A stretch of 64,000 nucleotides of DNA from Pseudomonadota bacterium (GCA_021808195.1 JAKBCE010000013.1:20682-84681), one strand, 5' to 3'. Positions 28,187 through 37,813 are shown, counted from the stretch's first letter. The notes: generated by a model from the letters alone, not told the origin. Translations and numbers: made by a program.

Positions 28187-29082
28187 TGCTCCTCCCCTTG
28201 CACGGCAAGCACTCCCGAGCGGCCCGGTACGCTGCCGGTGCTGATCGGACAGCGCGGCAGGCGCGCCGCATCGAGCGTTGCCGCATAGCTCGCCAGATCG
28301 CAGAGCCGCACGCCCCGGGCACGCCAGCCGGCGAGCAACCGCTCGAAGCCCTCCAGATACGCCCCGCCCTCGAGTTCGGCGTGCAGCGTGAACACGTGAT
28401 CGGCGGGGCCTGCGCTGAGTTGCAGCAGGTGCTCGATGGGATCGACGCCCGCGAGATCCTCCCGACCGATCAGCTCATCGAGCGTCGGCAGCGTTGTCGG
28501 CAGCTGCGGCACCTCGATCGGCCGGCCCTCAACGAGCGGTACGAACGGCGCTCGACCGCGGGTATCGGAGGCATAGCGCAAGCCGCACTCGGCCTGTAAT
28601 TGCGGCACGTAACGGTTCATCTGCCAGCCAGCTGCACCGTGAGCCGTCGGCGCACGGCCAAATACCCGCGCAAATTCCCCGCAGGCGAGCGCCAGCTGAT
28701 GCTGCGTCCACTCCCGATCCGCACCGGCCACTCCGTCCTGCCATTTGACGTGGTCCCAGGTATGCACGCCGACCTCGAAGCCGCGCGCCGCAATGCTCTT
28801 CAAGACGCCCTCGCAGCGCCGCCCGATGCGCGGCCCGGGCAACAGCACTCCGTAGAGCAGAGTGCGCACGCCATAGTGGCTGACCACGGACGTGCGGCGG
28901 ACTTTGCCGAGAAATCCGCGTCGAAAAACGCGTTTGATGGCCCGACCCGTGTGATCCGGACCCAGCGTGAACAGAAATGTTGCGCGCGCGCCATGGCGCT
29001 CGAGCGCTGCGGCCAGGCGTGGCACGCCCTCGAGGGTGCCCCGGTAGGTGTCGACATCGATCTTCAGGGCGATGGTGCTCAC
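28183..29082 (-). CDS. arnD: ArnD, undecaprenyl-P-Ara4FN deformylase
   Basis: A 299-residue polysaccharide-deacetylase (NodB) family protein. The metal-binding Asp motif is LKIDVDTYRGT and the His motif HTWDHVKWQD; LLPGPRIGRR and PTAHGAAGWQMN are typical ArnD segments. It removes the formyl group from lipid-linked 4-formamido-arabinose before flipping. I place the start at GTG 29082, which gives the usual ArnD length and begins just after the formyltransferase stop. An ATG at 29130 would overlap that gene and add atypical residues. No strong ribosome site is visible. Confidence 0.9.
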   Translation of the reverse strand: MSTIALKIDVDTYRGTLEGVPRLAAALERHGARATFLFTLGPDHTGRAIKRVFRRGFLGKVRRTSVVSHYGVRTLLYGVLLPGPRIGRRCEGVLKSIAARGFEVGVHTWDHVKWQDGVAGADREWTQHQLALACGEFARVFGRAPTAHGAAGWQMNRYVPQLQAECGLRYASDTRGRAPFVPLVEGRPIEVPQLPTTLPTLDELIGREDLAGVDPIEHLLQLSAGPADHVFTLHAELEGGAYLEGFERLLAGWRARGVRLCDLASYAATLDAARLPRCPISTGSVPGRSGVLAVQGEEQ

Positions 29083-29095
29083 GGCGGTGCGGACT

Positions 29096-30025
29096 TCAAA
29101 CGAGCGGCACCGGTCGGCGCTCGAAATCATGGGCCATCCGCGCAAGATCAATCGCCCCTGCCGCATTGGCCGCCTGCAGGATCCGCAGCACCGAACCGTC
29201 CGCGCAGACCAGCTGACATTCCCCGGCCGCCCCGATCAGCCGCGGCTGTCCCGCCGTCAGCGTATGCGCCGCGACCCTCGTGCGGTGCAGCCACCAGCGC
29301 TCCCCGCCCACCTCGGCGAACGCTCCCGGGAAAGGGGGCGCGACGGCGCGGACCAGGTCATGAATCCGCCGGGCGGGCCAGCGCCAATCGATCCGGCCGT
29401 CCTCGGGTCGGCGCCGACCGAAGTACTGTCCCGGCACGATGGGCTGGGCGCGCCGCGGGGCGCTGCCCTCGAGCAATCCGGCCAACGAACGCGCCAGCAC
29501 CATCTCCGCCGCAGCGGTGACCTTGCTGTACACCTCGCGCGCGTCGTCGTCGGCGAGGATCGGCACGGCCTGCTGATCGACGATGTCGCCGGCGTCGGCA
29601 CGCGCCACCATGTAATGCAGCGTGGCTCCGCTCTCACGCTCGCCATTGAGGATCGCCCAGTTGACCGGTGCCCGGCCACGGTAGTTCGGCAGCAGCGAGC
29701 CATGCATGTTGAGTGCACCGCGGCGGGCGCACTGCAGCAGCTCGGCGCCGAGCATGGCGCGATAGTAGAACGAGAAGAGAAAATCGACCTCGAGACCCGC
29801 CAGACGCGCGACGAATTCCGGTGTATTCGGGTCGGGGGGCGCGACGAGCGTGAGTCCGTAATCGCGCGCGCACTCGGCGACGCTGGCAAACCAGCGCACC
29901 TCGCCCGGATCATCCTCCACCGTGACGACGAGCGGTACCTCGAGGCCGCCGGACAGCAGGGCCTTCAGACAGCGCACCCCGACATCGTGATACGCAAATA
30001 CGACCGCACGCGCCGGATGCCTCAC
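29096..30025 (-). CDS. ArnA formyltransferase domain as a separate gene
   Basis: A 309-residue methionyl-tRNA formyltransferase-like enzyme. The catalytic signature NMHGSLLPNYRGRAPVNW holds the essential Asn and His; HYMVARADAGDIVDQQAVPI gives the Asp. In E. coli this activity, formylating UDP-4-amino-4-deoxy-L-arabinose, is the N-terminal half of ArnA. Here the protein stops before the dehydrogenase half, which is encoded at 34254-35312. Its start overlaps the arnC stop by 4 bp. Confidence 0.92.
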   Translation of the reverse strand: MRHPARAVVFAYHDVGVRCLKALLSGGLEVPLVVTVEDDPGEVRWFASVAECARDYGLTLVAPPDPNTPEFVARLAGLEVDFLFSFYYRAMLGAELLQCARRGALNMHGSLLPNYRGRAPVNWAILNGERESGATLHYMVARADAGDIVDQQAVPILADDDAREVYSKVTAAAEMVLARSLAGLLEGSAPRRAQPIVPGQYFGRRRPEDGRIDWRWPARRIHDLVRAVAPPFPGAFAEVGGERWWLHRTRVAAHTLTAGQPRLIGAAGECQLVCADGSVLRILQAANAAGAIDLARMAHDFERRPVPLV

Positions 30026-31074
30026 GGCGCCGGGCCCGGATCGTGCTCGGCGCGCAACATCTCGGTGTGATCGAGCTGCGGATGAGGCTTCGGCGCCGGC
30101 AGCACCGCCGGACGCACCGCGGTCTCACCGGTGTCGATGCCGGCCCCCTCCTCGAGAATCGCCGAGATGGTGTAGCGCGGACGCTGGCGCACCTGCTCGT
30201 AGATTCGCCCGACATACTCCCCGACCACCCCGACACTCACCAGCAGCACGCCGATGAAGAAAAAGGCGAGTCCGAACAGCGTGAACACACCCTGCACTTC
30301 CGGACCGACAAACAGCCGCCGGATGGCTAGATCCACCACGAAGGCGAGCGACAGCAGCGACACCAGAATCCCGAACATCGTGAAGACCTGCAGCGGGGCC
30401 ACCGAGAAGCCCGTCATGAGGTCGAAGTTCAGCCGGATCAGCCGGTAGATCGAGTACTTGGACTGGCCGGCTGCCCGTCCGGCGTGTGCCACCTCGACCT
30501 CCACCGGATGGCGCGCAAAGGTGTAGCCGAGGGCCGGCACGAAGGTGCTGACCTCGACGCAGCGATTGATCGCATCGACGATGGTGCGGTGATAGCCGCG
30601 CAGCATGCAGCCCTGATCGGTGATGCGGATCTGCGTGGTGCGCTCGCGAATGCGGTTCATCAGCCGCGAGGCGGCCTTGCGCCAGTACGCATCGTGCCGC
30701 CGCGCGCGCACCGTACCGACGTAATCCGCGCCCTGATCCATCGCTGCAATCAGCTTGCCGATTTCCTCCGGCGGGTTCTGCAGATCCGCATCGAGGGTGA
30801 TCACGTAATCGCCCCTGGAGTGCGCGAAACCGGCCAGAATGGCCATGTGCTGGCCCGCATTGCGCGTGAGCAGCACCACGCGGGTGCTCTCGGGCCGGCG
30901 ATTGAACTGCTCGCGCAGCAGCGCCGCCGAGCGGTCACGGCTGCCGTCATCTACGAAGATGACTTCGTACGGGCGGCCGAGCCCATCGAGCGCCGGATAC
31001 AGTCGCTCGAACAGCGCAGCCAGCCCCGCCTCCTCGTTGTAGACCGGGATGATGATCGAAATCGTGGCGCTCAC
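30022..31074 (-). CDS. arnC: ArnC, undecaprenyl-phosphate Ara4FN transferase
   Basis: A 350-residue family 2 glycosyltransferase. SIIIPVYNEEAGL, the DDGSRDRS motif and DADLQNPPEEI are the nucleotide- and metal-binding elements. Two membrane segments follow near residues 235-260 and 270-295 (VFTMFGILVSLLSLAFVVD; LFGLAFFFIGVLLVSVGVVG). It moves formamido-arabinose from UDP to undecaprenyl phosphate on the inner face of the membrane. It overlaps arnB and the formyltransferase gene by 4 bp each. The tail after RPRYTI is longer and more polar than usual. Confidence 0.93.
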   Translation of the reverse strand: MSATISIIIPVYNEEAGLAALFERLYPALDGLGRPYEVIFVDDGSRDRSAALLREQFNRRPESTRVVLLTRNAGQHMAILAGFAHSRGDYVITLDADLQNPPEEIGKLIAAMDQGADYVGTVRARRHDAYWRKAASRLMNRIRERTTQIRITDQGCMLRGYHRTIVDAINRCVEVSTFVPALGYTFARHPVEVEVAHAGRAAGQSKYSIYRLIRLNFDLMTGFSVAPLQVFTMFGILVSLLSLAFVVDLAIRRLFVGPEVQGVFTLFGLAFFFIGVLLVSVGVVGEYVGRIYEQVRQRPRYTISAILEEGAGIDTGETAVRPAVLPAPKPHPQLDHTEMLRAEHDPGPAP

Positions 31075-32198
31075 CGCATCGCCTCGTGCATCACGTCGTT
31101 GACCGCCTGCACCACTCGCTCGACATCGTCCCAGTGCATCGCCGGGAACAACGGCAAGGTCACCGTCTCGCGCCCGATCCGCTCGGCGTTGGGAAACTGC
31201 CCTTCGCGGTAACCGAGCGCTCGATACGCGCTGAACAGATGAATGGCCGGATAATGCACGCCGATGCCGATGCCGCGTGCGGCCATCGCATCGATGAACT
31301 CGACCCGGCGGATACGCATGCGCTCGAGCGGCAGACGGGCTGCAAACATGTGCCAGTTGTGTCCGGCATCGCCACGCGCGGGGAGCTGCAGCGGCGGCTC
31401 ATCGCCCCACAGCTCGAAGTAGCGTGCCGCGAGTTCGCGGCGGCGAGCATTGAAGGTCTCGAGGTGACGCAGTTGCCCCAGTCCGACGCAGGCCGCGACG
31501 TCCGAGAGGTTCGCCTTGCCGCCGGCGAAGCGGGTCTCGAACGCATCGGCTGCCGTCTTCATCTGTCCGTGGAAGCGCTGCAGCTCGAGTTCCTGCACCT
31601 CCTCGGGTGAGCCGCCGACCACCGCGCCGCCCTCAATGGAGGTAATGTTCTTGTTGGGGTGGAAGCTGAAGCACACCAGATCGCCGCAGCTGCCGATGCG
31701 TCGCCCACGATGGCTCGAGCCGATTGCCTGGGCGGCATCCTCGATCACCCGCAGCCGATGGCGCTCGGCGAGCGCGTACACCCGCTCGAGATCGACCGGC
31801 AGACCGCACAAATGTACCGGCATGATCGCCCGCGTACGCGCCGTGACGGCCGCCTCGGCCTGCTCGAGATCGATATTGCGGGTGTCGAGATCGACATCCA
31901 CGAATACCGGACGGGCGCCAGTGCGGACCACCACATTGGCACTCGCCACGAAGCTCATGGCGGGCACGATGACCTCATCCCCGGGACCGATGCCGCACAC
32001 GAGCAGCGCGTGCTCGAGGCTCGCCGTTGCCGAGGTCTGCGTGCGCACCGGACGGCCCCCACAGTAATCGGAGAGGGCCGCTTCGAACGCCTTGACCTTC
32101 GGTCCGCTTGCGAGCCAGCCGCTGCGCAGCACCTCGACCACCTCTTGGATGGTCTGCTCATCGATGCTCGGACGGGTGAACGGGATGAACGAATCCAT
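31071..32198 (-). CDS. arnB: ArnB, UDP-4-amino-4-deoxy-L-arabinose aminotransferase
   Basis: A 375-residue DegT/DnrJ/EryC1 aminotransferase. The pyridoxal-phosphate Lys is in FSFHPNKNITSIEGGAVV; MPVHLCGLPVDLE, IEDAAQAIGS and FRIP-type opening FIPFTRPSIDEQT match ArnB. It transaminates UDP-4-keto-arabinose with glutamate. It lies 3 bp after the flippase gene and overlaps arnC by 4 bp. Confidence 0.94.
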   Translation of the reverse strand: MDSFIPFTRPSIDEQTIQEVVEVLRSGWLASGPKVKAFEAALSDYCGGRPVRTQTSATASLEHALLVCGIGPGDEVIVPAMSFVASANVVVRTGARPVFVDVDLDTRNIDLEQAEAAVTARTRAIMPVHLCGLPVDLERVYALAERHRLRVIEDAAQAIGSSHRGRRIGSCGDLVCFSFHPNKNITSIEGGAVVGGSPEEVQELELQRFHGQMKTAADAFETRFAGGKANLSDVAACVGLGQLRHLETFNARRRELAARYFELWGDEPPLQLPARGDAGHNWHMFAARLPLERMRIRRVEFIDAMAARGIGIGVHYPAIHLFSAYRALGYREGQFPNAERIGRETVTLPLFPAMHWDDVERVVQAVNDVMHEAMR

Positions 32199-32201
32199 AG
32201 C

Positions 32202-32573
32202 CTAAGACCGAAACACCATGACAACCCCGACAATGATGACCAGGATGCCCGCCACGCGCTCGAGATTCGGCACCTCCCCGAGCAGCCACCAGGCGAGCGG
32301 CACCATCAGCAGGTAATTCAGCGAGAGCATCGGGTACGCCTGACTCACCGGCGCACGCGACAGGCCGATCAGCCACACGATCACCGACAGTCCGTAGCAC
32401 ACCAAGGCCACCCATAGCCACGGGACGCTGAGCAGCGCGAGCAGTCGCTTCGGCACGTCCACGTTGGTGCCGAACAACGGTCCGGTGGTATCGGTCGCCG
32501 CTTTCAGGCCGAGCTGCGCCACGAGGTTGAGCAGAACGCCACCACAGAGAAACGCGAACACCGACCATTTCAT
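32202..32573 (-). CDS. ArnE/ArnF-like undecaprenyl-P-Ara4N flippase subunit
   Basis: A 123-residue protein with four membrane segments (KWSVFAFLCGGVLLNLVAQ; WLWVALVCYGLSVIVWLIGL; QAYPMLSLNYLLMVPLAWWLL; AGILVIIVGVVMVF), like small multidrug-resistance/EamA-type transporters. In E. coli the flippase is a heterodimer of ArnE and ArnF; only one such gene is present here, so it may act as a homodimer. ATG 32573 overlaps the arnT stop by 4 bp. Assignment rests on fold and operon context. Confidence 0.85.
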   Translation of the reverse strand: MKWSVFAFLCGGVLLNLVAQLGLKAATDTTGPLFGTNVDVPKRLLALLSVPWLWVALVCYGLSVIVWLIGLSRAPVSQAYPMLSLNYLLMVPLAWWLLGEVPNLERVAGILVIIVGVVMVFRS

Positions 32574-34222
32574 GAGCGGCTCACCGCGACGGTAAAGCTG
32601 TCCCGGGCGATCACCCGCCCCGGCAGTCCGTGCGCACGATAGCGTCGCCAGACCGCGGGCGGGAAAAACGCGATGGCATCGTGGCTCACCTGCCACTGAC
32701 GGACGAACTGCGCCGGCGTCACGGTCATCAGTCCCGGCTGCCAGCGCTCCCCGGGGGCGAGCTCACCCTTGTAGTCCACCAGCGTCAGCAGTCGGCCAAG
32801 ATACGGTGGGATCGTCTGGCGGTATTGCTGCACGCTGTACAGAGCAGTGTCGGGATGCACATCCGCTCGGATCGACTGCACCAGCTGGTACGCCGAGCGC
32901 GACGGCGGGGTCACCGCGTACTGGCAGAGCAAGGCCTGCCAGACGAAGATGAACGACAGTGCCACCGTGAGCGGGCCGGCGACATCGCCGCTGTCGAGCC
33001 CGTGCGCGCGCCGCGAGCGCAGCCAGCACACTGCCGCAGCCGCCACCGCGACGGCAACCGCAGCGATTGCCCACCCGAGCGCGTGTGGTGCAATGAACCC
33101 GTTGCGGTGCTTCGAATACACCAGCAGGCCCACGGCGACAAAGGTGGCAAGTCCGGCTGCGGCCCACACCGCGCGCGCCAGCGCCTGCGGCCGGCGGACC
33201 AGATACACCCCAGTCAACGCCGCAATCGGCGGGAAGATCGGCAGGATGTAGGTGGCCAGCTTCGAATCGGACGTCGAGAAGAACACCACCGTGAGCAGCG
33301 CATACAGCAGCAGAAATTTCAGCGGCTTGAAGTGCGCAACGGGGCCCTCTTCTCGCCACGCCGCCCGCGCCGCACGGGCGAGCGGCACGAGCCAGGCGAA
33401 CGCTCCGATCACGAGCAACGCGATGAAGTACCACCACGGCTCGACGCGACGAGCCTCATCGGTGAGAAATCGCTGGAAATGCTCGTGAATGAAGAAATAC
33501 TCCGCGAACTGTGGGTTGCGCAGCGACACTGCAATGAACCATGGGGCCGCAATCGCCACCATCAGCGGAATCCCGCCGAGCAGGTGCAATCGCCGCCAGG
33601 GCCGGGCATCGCGCTCGAGCACCGTGTAGCCGACCAGGGCGAGGCCCGCGAGCACGTAGACCTCGAGCCCCTTGGTGAGCAGCGCGAGCGCCGCCATCGC
33701 CCAGGAGAGCAGCATCCAGTTGCGCTCGGCCGCCGAGCCCGGCTCGGTGCACTGCGCACGCGTAAATGCGAGCACCATGGCCGTCAGCCAGAACGTGAGC
33801 CCCGCGTCGAGCAGATCCAGATGCGCAATGATGCCGAAGTACGGACTCATCGCGAGGAGCGCCACCGCGGCAATGGCCGCTCGCCGGTCATACAGCCGCG
33901 CCAGCCACGCATAGATCAGCGCGAGACAGCCGAAGCCGAGTCCCACGGTCCACAGTCGCGAGGACCAGTTGCTCAGGCCGAACACCGAATACACGCTCGC
34001 CGTCGCCCAGTACTGCAGCACCGGCTTCTCGAAGTACTTCAGTCCATCGAGCCGCGGGGTCACCCAGTTGCCGCTGGCGACCATCTCACGCGGAATCTCC
34101 GCGTAGCGGCCTTCGTCCGGATCGAACATCGGGCGGATCTGCAGCGTCGCAAACCACACCACCGCCAGCAGCACCCACGCCCACCACCTCAGCCGCTCGC
34201 TGCGCCCCTGCGCTGCACTCAT
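32570..34222 (-). CDS. arnT: ArnT, lipid A aminoarabinose transferase
   Basis: A 550-residue integral membrane GT-C glycosyltransferase of the PMT family. The conserved acidic loop FDPDEGRYAEIPREMV lies just after the first membrane segment, near residue 35. About a dozen hydrophobic segments follow, then a soluble C-terminal periplasmic domain. It moves aminoarabinose from undecaprenyl phosphate to lipid A, lowering outer-membrane negative charge. ATG 34222 is preceded by GGGGTGG. It lies 31 bp after the dehydrogenase gene. Confidence 0.93.
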   Translation of the reverse strand: MSAAQGRSERLRWWAWVLLAVVWFATLQIRPMFDPDEGRYAEIPREMVASGNWVTPRLDGLKYFEKPVLQYWATASVYSVFGLSNWSSRLWTVGLGFGCLALIYAWLARLYDRRAAIAAVALLAMSPYFGIIAHLDLLDAGLTFWLTAMVLAFTRAQCTEPGSAAERNWMLLSWAMAALALLTKGLEVYVLAGLALVGYTVLERDARPWRRLHLLGGIPLMVAIAAPWFIAVSLRNPQFAEYFFIHEHFQRFLTDEARRVEPWWYFIALLVIGAFAWLVPLARAARAAWREEGPVAHFKPLKFLLLYALLTVVFFSTSDSKLATYILPIFPPIAALTGVYLVRRPQALARAVWAAAGLATFVAVGLLVYSKHRNGFIAPHALGWAIAAVAVAVAAAAVCWLRSRRAHGLDSGDVAGPLTVALSFIFVWQALLCQYAVTPPSRSAYQLVQSIRADVHPDTALYSVQQYRQTIPPYLGRLLTLVDYKGELAPGERWQPGLMTVTPAQFVRQWQVSHDAIAFFPPAVWRRYRAHGLPGRVIARDSFTVAVSRS

Positions 34223-34253
34223 AGCCACCCCGTGCTCGCCCCTCGAGTGCCCC

Positions 34254-35312
34254 TCACAGCCCGGACGCCGGGGCGTTCAGGGAATTGAAGCTACCGAGCT
34301 TGACGTAAAAATCGATGGTGCGGCGAATCGCCGTGTCGAGGTCGGTACTCGGTCGCCAGCCCAGATCACGCTTGGCCGCCTCGATCGCCGGCACCCGCAC
34401 CTGGATGTCCTGGTAATACTTGCCGTAGTACTCCCCGGCCGACACCTCGACGATCTCGGTGGTCTTGGCCACATCGCGCAGCTTGGGAAATTCCTGCGCG
34501 ATACGGATGGTGCGGTCGGCGAGCTCGCGGATCGACACGCAATTATCAGGGTTGCCAATGTTGAAGATACGCCGCGTTGCCCGCCCGTCCTTGTTCTCGA
34601 GGATGGTGAGCAGCGCCTCGATGGCATCGTCGATGTAGGTGAAGGAGCGCTTCTGCCGTCCGCCGTCGACCAGCTTGATCGGGCGCCGATACAGCACGTT
34701 GGAGAGGAACTGGGTGAACACCCGCGAACTGCCCTCTTTGGGCTCCTCGATGTTATCGAGGTTCGGCCCGATGAAGTTGAAGGGGCGAAACAGCGTGTAA
34801 TCCAGGCTGTCACGCACGCCGTAGGCGTAGATGACCCGATCGAGCAACTGCTTGGAGGCGGCGTAGATCCAGCGCTGCTTGTTGATCGGACCGTACACCA
34901 GGGGGCTCGTCTCCTCATCGAGCACCGCATCCGGGGACATGCCGTAGAGCTCGGAGGTCGAGGGGAACACCAGGCGTTTGCCGTACTTGACGCAGTGGCG
35001 CACCACATCGATATTGGCCTCGAAGTCGAGCTCGAAGACCTTCAACGGATGAGTCACGTACTGCGCCGGATTGGCGATCGCCACCAGCGGCACCACCACG
35101 TCGCACTTCTTCACGTGATACTCGACCCACTCCTTGTTGATGGTGATGTCACCTTCGACGAAGTGGAAGCGATCGTCCTTCGGCAGGTCGCCGAGCTTGT
35201 TGTCCGAGAGGTCGATGCCGTAGACCTCCCAGTCGCGCTGACGCAGGATCGCGTTGGTGAGCGCGCTGCCGATGAAGCCGTTCGCCCCGAGAATCATGAT
35301 CTTAAGTGACAT
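34254..35312 (-). CDS. ArnA dehydrogenase/decarboxylase domain as a separate gene
   Basis: A 352-residue extended short-chain dehydrogenase. The NAD loop is GANGFIGSALTNAI; PSTSELYGM gives the catalytic Ser and IYAASKQLLDRVI the Tyr and Lys. RPFNFIGPNLDNI and KRSFTYIDDAI are typical of the C-terminal half of ArnA, which oxidises and decarboxylates UDP-glucuronate to the 4-keto-pentose used by ArnB. ATG 35312 matches the family start. It is the first gene of the operon; upstream an A-rich patch (35350-35365) could hold the promoter, but no PmrA-type box is visible. Confidence 0.93.
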   Translation of the reverse strand: MSLKIMILGANGFIGSALTNAILRQRDWEVYGIDLSDNKLGDLPKDDRFHFVEGDITINKEWVEYHVKKCDVVVPLVAIANPAQYVTHPLKVFELDFEANIDVVRHCVKYGKRLVFPSTSELYGMSPDAVLDEETSPLVYGPINKQRWIYAASKQLLDRVIYAYGVRDSLDYTLFRPFNFIGPNLDNIEEPKEGSSRVFTQFLSNVLYRRPIKLVDGGRQKRSFTYIDDAIEALLTILENKDGRATRRIFNIGNPDNCVSIRELADRTIRIAQEFPKLRDVAKTTEIVEVSAGEYYGKYYQDIQVRVPAIEAAKRDLGWRPSTDLDTAIRRTIDFYVKLGSFNSLNAPASGL

Positions 35313-35420
35313 GGAAGCCCTTCGTGCGCGGGCACTTGCCCCGGCGCAAAAAAAGAAGAATTTTAGCAGCTTCCCGCCGCCGCGCATCCGCACTTGCCGC
35401 GCGACGCCGGACAGAGACCC

Positions 35421-35450
35421 GCGGCGCTGCCCCAGGCGGGGCAGCGCCGC
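35421..35450 (-). terminator. Strong hairpin after outer-membrane barrel gene
   Basis: GCGGCGCTGCCCC (35421-35433) and its perfect 13-bp complement (35438-35450) enclose AGGC. It sits 7 bp past the barrel gene's stop and before the arn operon. No T-tract follows directly on the minus strand, so it may stop transcription inefficiently or protect the transcript end. Confidence 0.6.
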
Positions 35451-35457
35451 GGGGCGC

Positions 35458-36141
35458 TCAGAACCGCAAGCCGACGGTCAGCGGCACGAACGCGGTGGGC
35501 TGGCTGGTCTCGATGCGCTGGTAGCGCGCCTCGACGAAGAACGTCTGGCCATCGCGCAGCAGAAAGTCCAGTCCCACCCCTGCGTTCCACGACAAGCGCG
35601 TGCTGCTGCCGCTCGCCACCACCATGTCCCCGGGCACCAGCCCGTAGCTGCAGAAGCCGAACCAGGGATCACAGAAATAGCTGCCATAGGCGACGGTCTG
35701 AGTGAGTGCGACGCGCATGTGATCGACCCCGATGCCCGCCAGCGCAAAGCCGCTGATCCATGGGGTGATGGCCCGCTTGTACTGCCCATCGACATTCAGT
35801 CCGATCACCTCCCCGTAGCCGGAGTCGATCTGGATCTGATCAAGCTGCTCATTGAGCGCAATCAGGTTGCGCGTGGCGCCGAAGTGGCTGTACTCAATAT
35901 CGGCGCGCAGGGCGAACGGCTGGTTCGGCCTCGGGCGCCAGCTCAAGCCACCGCCCAAGGTTATCCCGCCGTCGAAATACTGCCCCGTCGAGCCCACCGT
36001 CGGGCTGTAGCCAATCTGCAGGTGCCAGTGGACCGGCTCCTGGGGGGCGAAGGTCTGCTCGTAGTAGCCTTGCGCCGACGCCCGGGCCCCTACGGTGAGC
36101 AGCGCGAGGGCACCGAGAGCGTAAATGGAAGATCGATTCAC
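35458..36141 (-). CDS. Outer-membrane beta-barrel protein
   Basis: A 227-residue secreted protein. MNRSSIYALGALALLTVGARASAQ is a Sec signal peptide. The mature part alternates polar and hydrophobic residues in about eight strands and ends in LTVGLRF with the terminal Phe that marks outer-membrane barrels. A Cys pair (FCDPWFGFCSYG) may form a loop disulfide. The start is GTG 36141, with AAGGAG eight bases upstream. It resembles OmpW/OprF-type porin-like proteins in form, but I cannot name a ligand. Confidence 0.8.
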   Translation of the reverse strand: MNRSSIYALGALALLTVGARASAQGYYEQTFAPQEPVHWHLQIGYSPTVGSTGQYFDGGITLGGGLSWRPRPNQPFALRADIEYSHFGATRNLIALNEQLDQIQIDSGYGEVIGLNVDGQYKRAITPWISGFALAGIGVDHMRVALTQTVAYGSYFCDPWFGFCSYGLVPGDMVVASGSSTRLSWNAGVGLDFLLRDGQTFFVEARYQRIETSQPTAFVPLTVGLRF

Positions 36142-36193
36142 GTGCGGAACTCCTTCGGCACCCACCGCGGCGCCCTATCCAGCCGCTGCGCAC

Positions 36194-37813
36194 TCAGGTG
36201 GCGTGCAGCTTGCGTCTGAGAATCTGAACCAGCTCGCGCATCTCGCCGATGCCAAGCAGCATCGCACTGCCAAAGAACGCACCAGCCCCTATCACGATGA
36301 CCGCGGCGAGCGCGCCGAGTTTCGGCCAGAACGGCTGGTGCGCCCACTGCGGCAGCAGCCAATGCTCGCCCCCCCAGCAGCTCAGGGCGAGCAGCGCACC
36401 GGCGAGGCCGAGCCGGGCGAACATCACGAGCATGGCCCGCGAATCAAGCCGGCCGAGATGGCGGCGCATGAGTGCATAGAGGACGAGAAAATTCACCGTC
36501 GCGACCATGGCGGTCGAGAACGCGAGCCCCCTCGCCCCCCAATGCCACTGCTGCGTCGTCAGCCAGCACAGCAGCAGGTTCAGCCCCATGGCACTGAGAC
36601 TGACCACCATCGGGGTGCGACGCCGGTCGACCGCATAAAACGCATTCACCAGCACCTTCAGTGCCGCATAGCCGCACAGCCCCAGCGAGTAAAAGCGCAG
36701 TGCGCCAGCCGTCTGGTGAGCCTCATAAGCGGTGAACCGCCCGTGTTGGTAGAGCACCGAGACGATCGGTCCGGCGAGCACGATCAGCCCGATGGCCGCC
36801 GGCACCGTCAGGAAAAACACCATGCGCAGTCCACGGGCGAGCTCGCTGCGCAACCGCTCGAGATCCCCCGCAACCGCCAGTCGCGAGAGCATCGGCAGCG
36901 AGACGGTGCCGAGGGCCACTCCGAACATCCCGATCGGAAATTGCATCAGACGAAAGGCATATCCCAGCCATGAAATCGGCCCATTGCCGAGCGTCGAGGC
37001 GAACGCGGAGTTCACCACCACGTTCACCTGCACGGTGCTCGCGGCGATCACCGATGGCCCCATGATCAGCAGCATGGCTTTGACGCCCGGGTCGCGCCAG
37101 CGGAAATCGGGCCGATAGCGATAGCCGAAGCGCAGCAACGATGGAATCTGCACGCCGAGCTGCAGCACTCCGCCGACCAACACCCCGATTGCCAGCCCGA
37201 GCACCGCCTTCGGCCCGAAGTGCGGATCGAGCCACCAGCCCACGCCCGCCCCGGTGATGATGAAGCCGAGATTGAAAAAGGTGGAAGCCAGCGCCGGAAC
37301 GCCAAATACGTTGCGCGCGTTGAGCATGCCCATCACGAGCGCGGCGAGCGAGACGATCAGGATGAACGGATACATGACCCGCGTCAGCTCGACAGTGAGC
37401 GCCGCCTTGGCCGGGTCGAAGCCCCAGCCGAGCAGCGCCACGAGCCACGGGGCCACCACGATGCCGAGCACCACCAGGGCACTGACCCCCACGGCCGTCA
37501 GCGTGACGACCTTGTTTGCCAGCCGCCAGGCGGACTGATCGCCCTCGCGCGCGATCGTCTTGCTGAAGGTGGTGACGAAGGCCGTCGACAGAGCGCCCTC
37601 GCCCACCATGTCGCGCAGCAGATTCGGAATGCGAAACGCGATGAAAAACACATCCATCAGCCGGCCCGCGCCAAACAGCGCGGCAAACACCTGCAGGCGC
37701 ACCATGCCGAGAATGCGGCTCATGAGCACCGCGAGTGCGATCACCCCGGCGGCCCGGGTGTTGAGTCGCTCCCCGTGCGCGCCCTTCGTCACGGCTCGTT
37801 CCCTTGAGGTCAT
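36194..37813 (-). CDS. murJ: MurJ, lipid II flippase
   Basis: A 539-residue polytopic membrane protein of the MOP superfamily with about 14 membrane segments. SRILGMVRLQVFAALFGAGRLMDVFFIAFRIPNLLRDMVGEGALSTAFV is the diagnostic N-terminal stretch with the conserved Arg residues. It moves lipid II across the inner membrane for peptidoglycan synthesis and is essential. ATG 37813 is chosen; a GTG seven codons later is also possible, and the long open frame upstream is composition-driven. Confidence 0.95.
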   Translation of the reverse strand: MTSRERAVTKGAHGERLNTRAAGVIALAVLMSRILGMVRLQVFAALFGAGRLMDVFFIAFRIPNLLRDMVGEGALSTAFVTTFSKTIAREGDQSAWRLANKVVTLTAVGVSALVVLGIVVAPWLVALLGWGFDPAKAALTVELTRVMYPFILIVSLAALVMGMLNARNVFGVPALASTFFNLGFIITGAGVGWWLDPHFGPKAVLGLAIGVLVGGVLQLGVQIPSLLRFGYRYRPDFRWRDPGVKAMLLIMGPSVIAASTVQVNVVVNSAFASTLGNGPISWLGYAFRLMQFPIGMFGVALGTVSLPMLSRLAVAGDLERLRSELARGLRMVFFLTVPAAIGLIVLAGPIVSVLYQHGRFTAYEAHQTAGALRFYSLGLCGYAALKVLVNAFYAVDRRRTPMVVSLSAMGLNLLLCWLTTQQWHWGARGLAFSTAMVATVNFLVLYALMRRHLGRLDSRAMLVMFARLGLAGALLALSCWGGEHWLLPQWAHQPFWPKLGALAAVIVIGAGAFFGSAMLLGIGEMRELVQILRRKLHAT

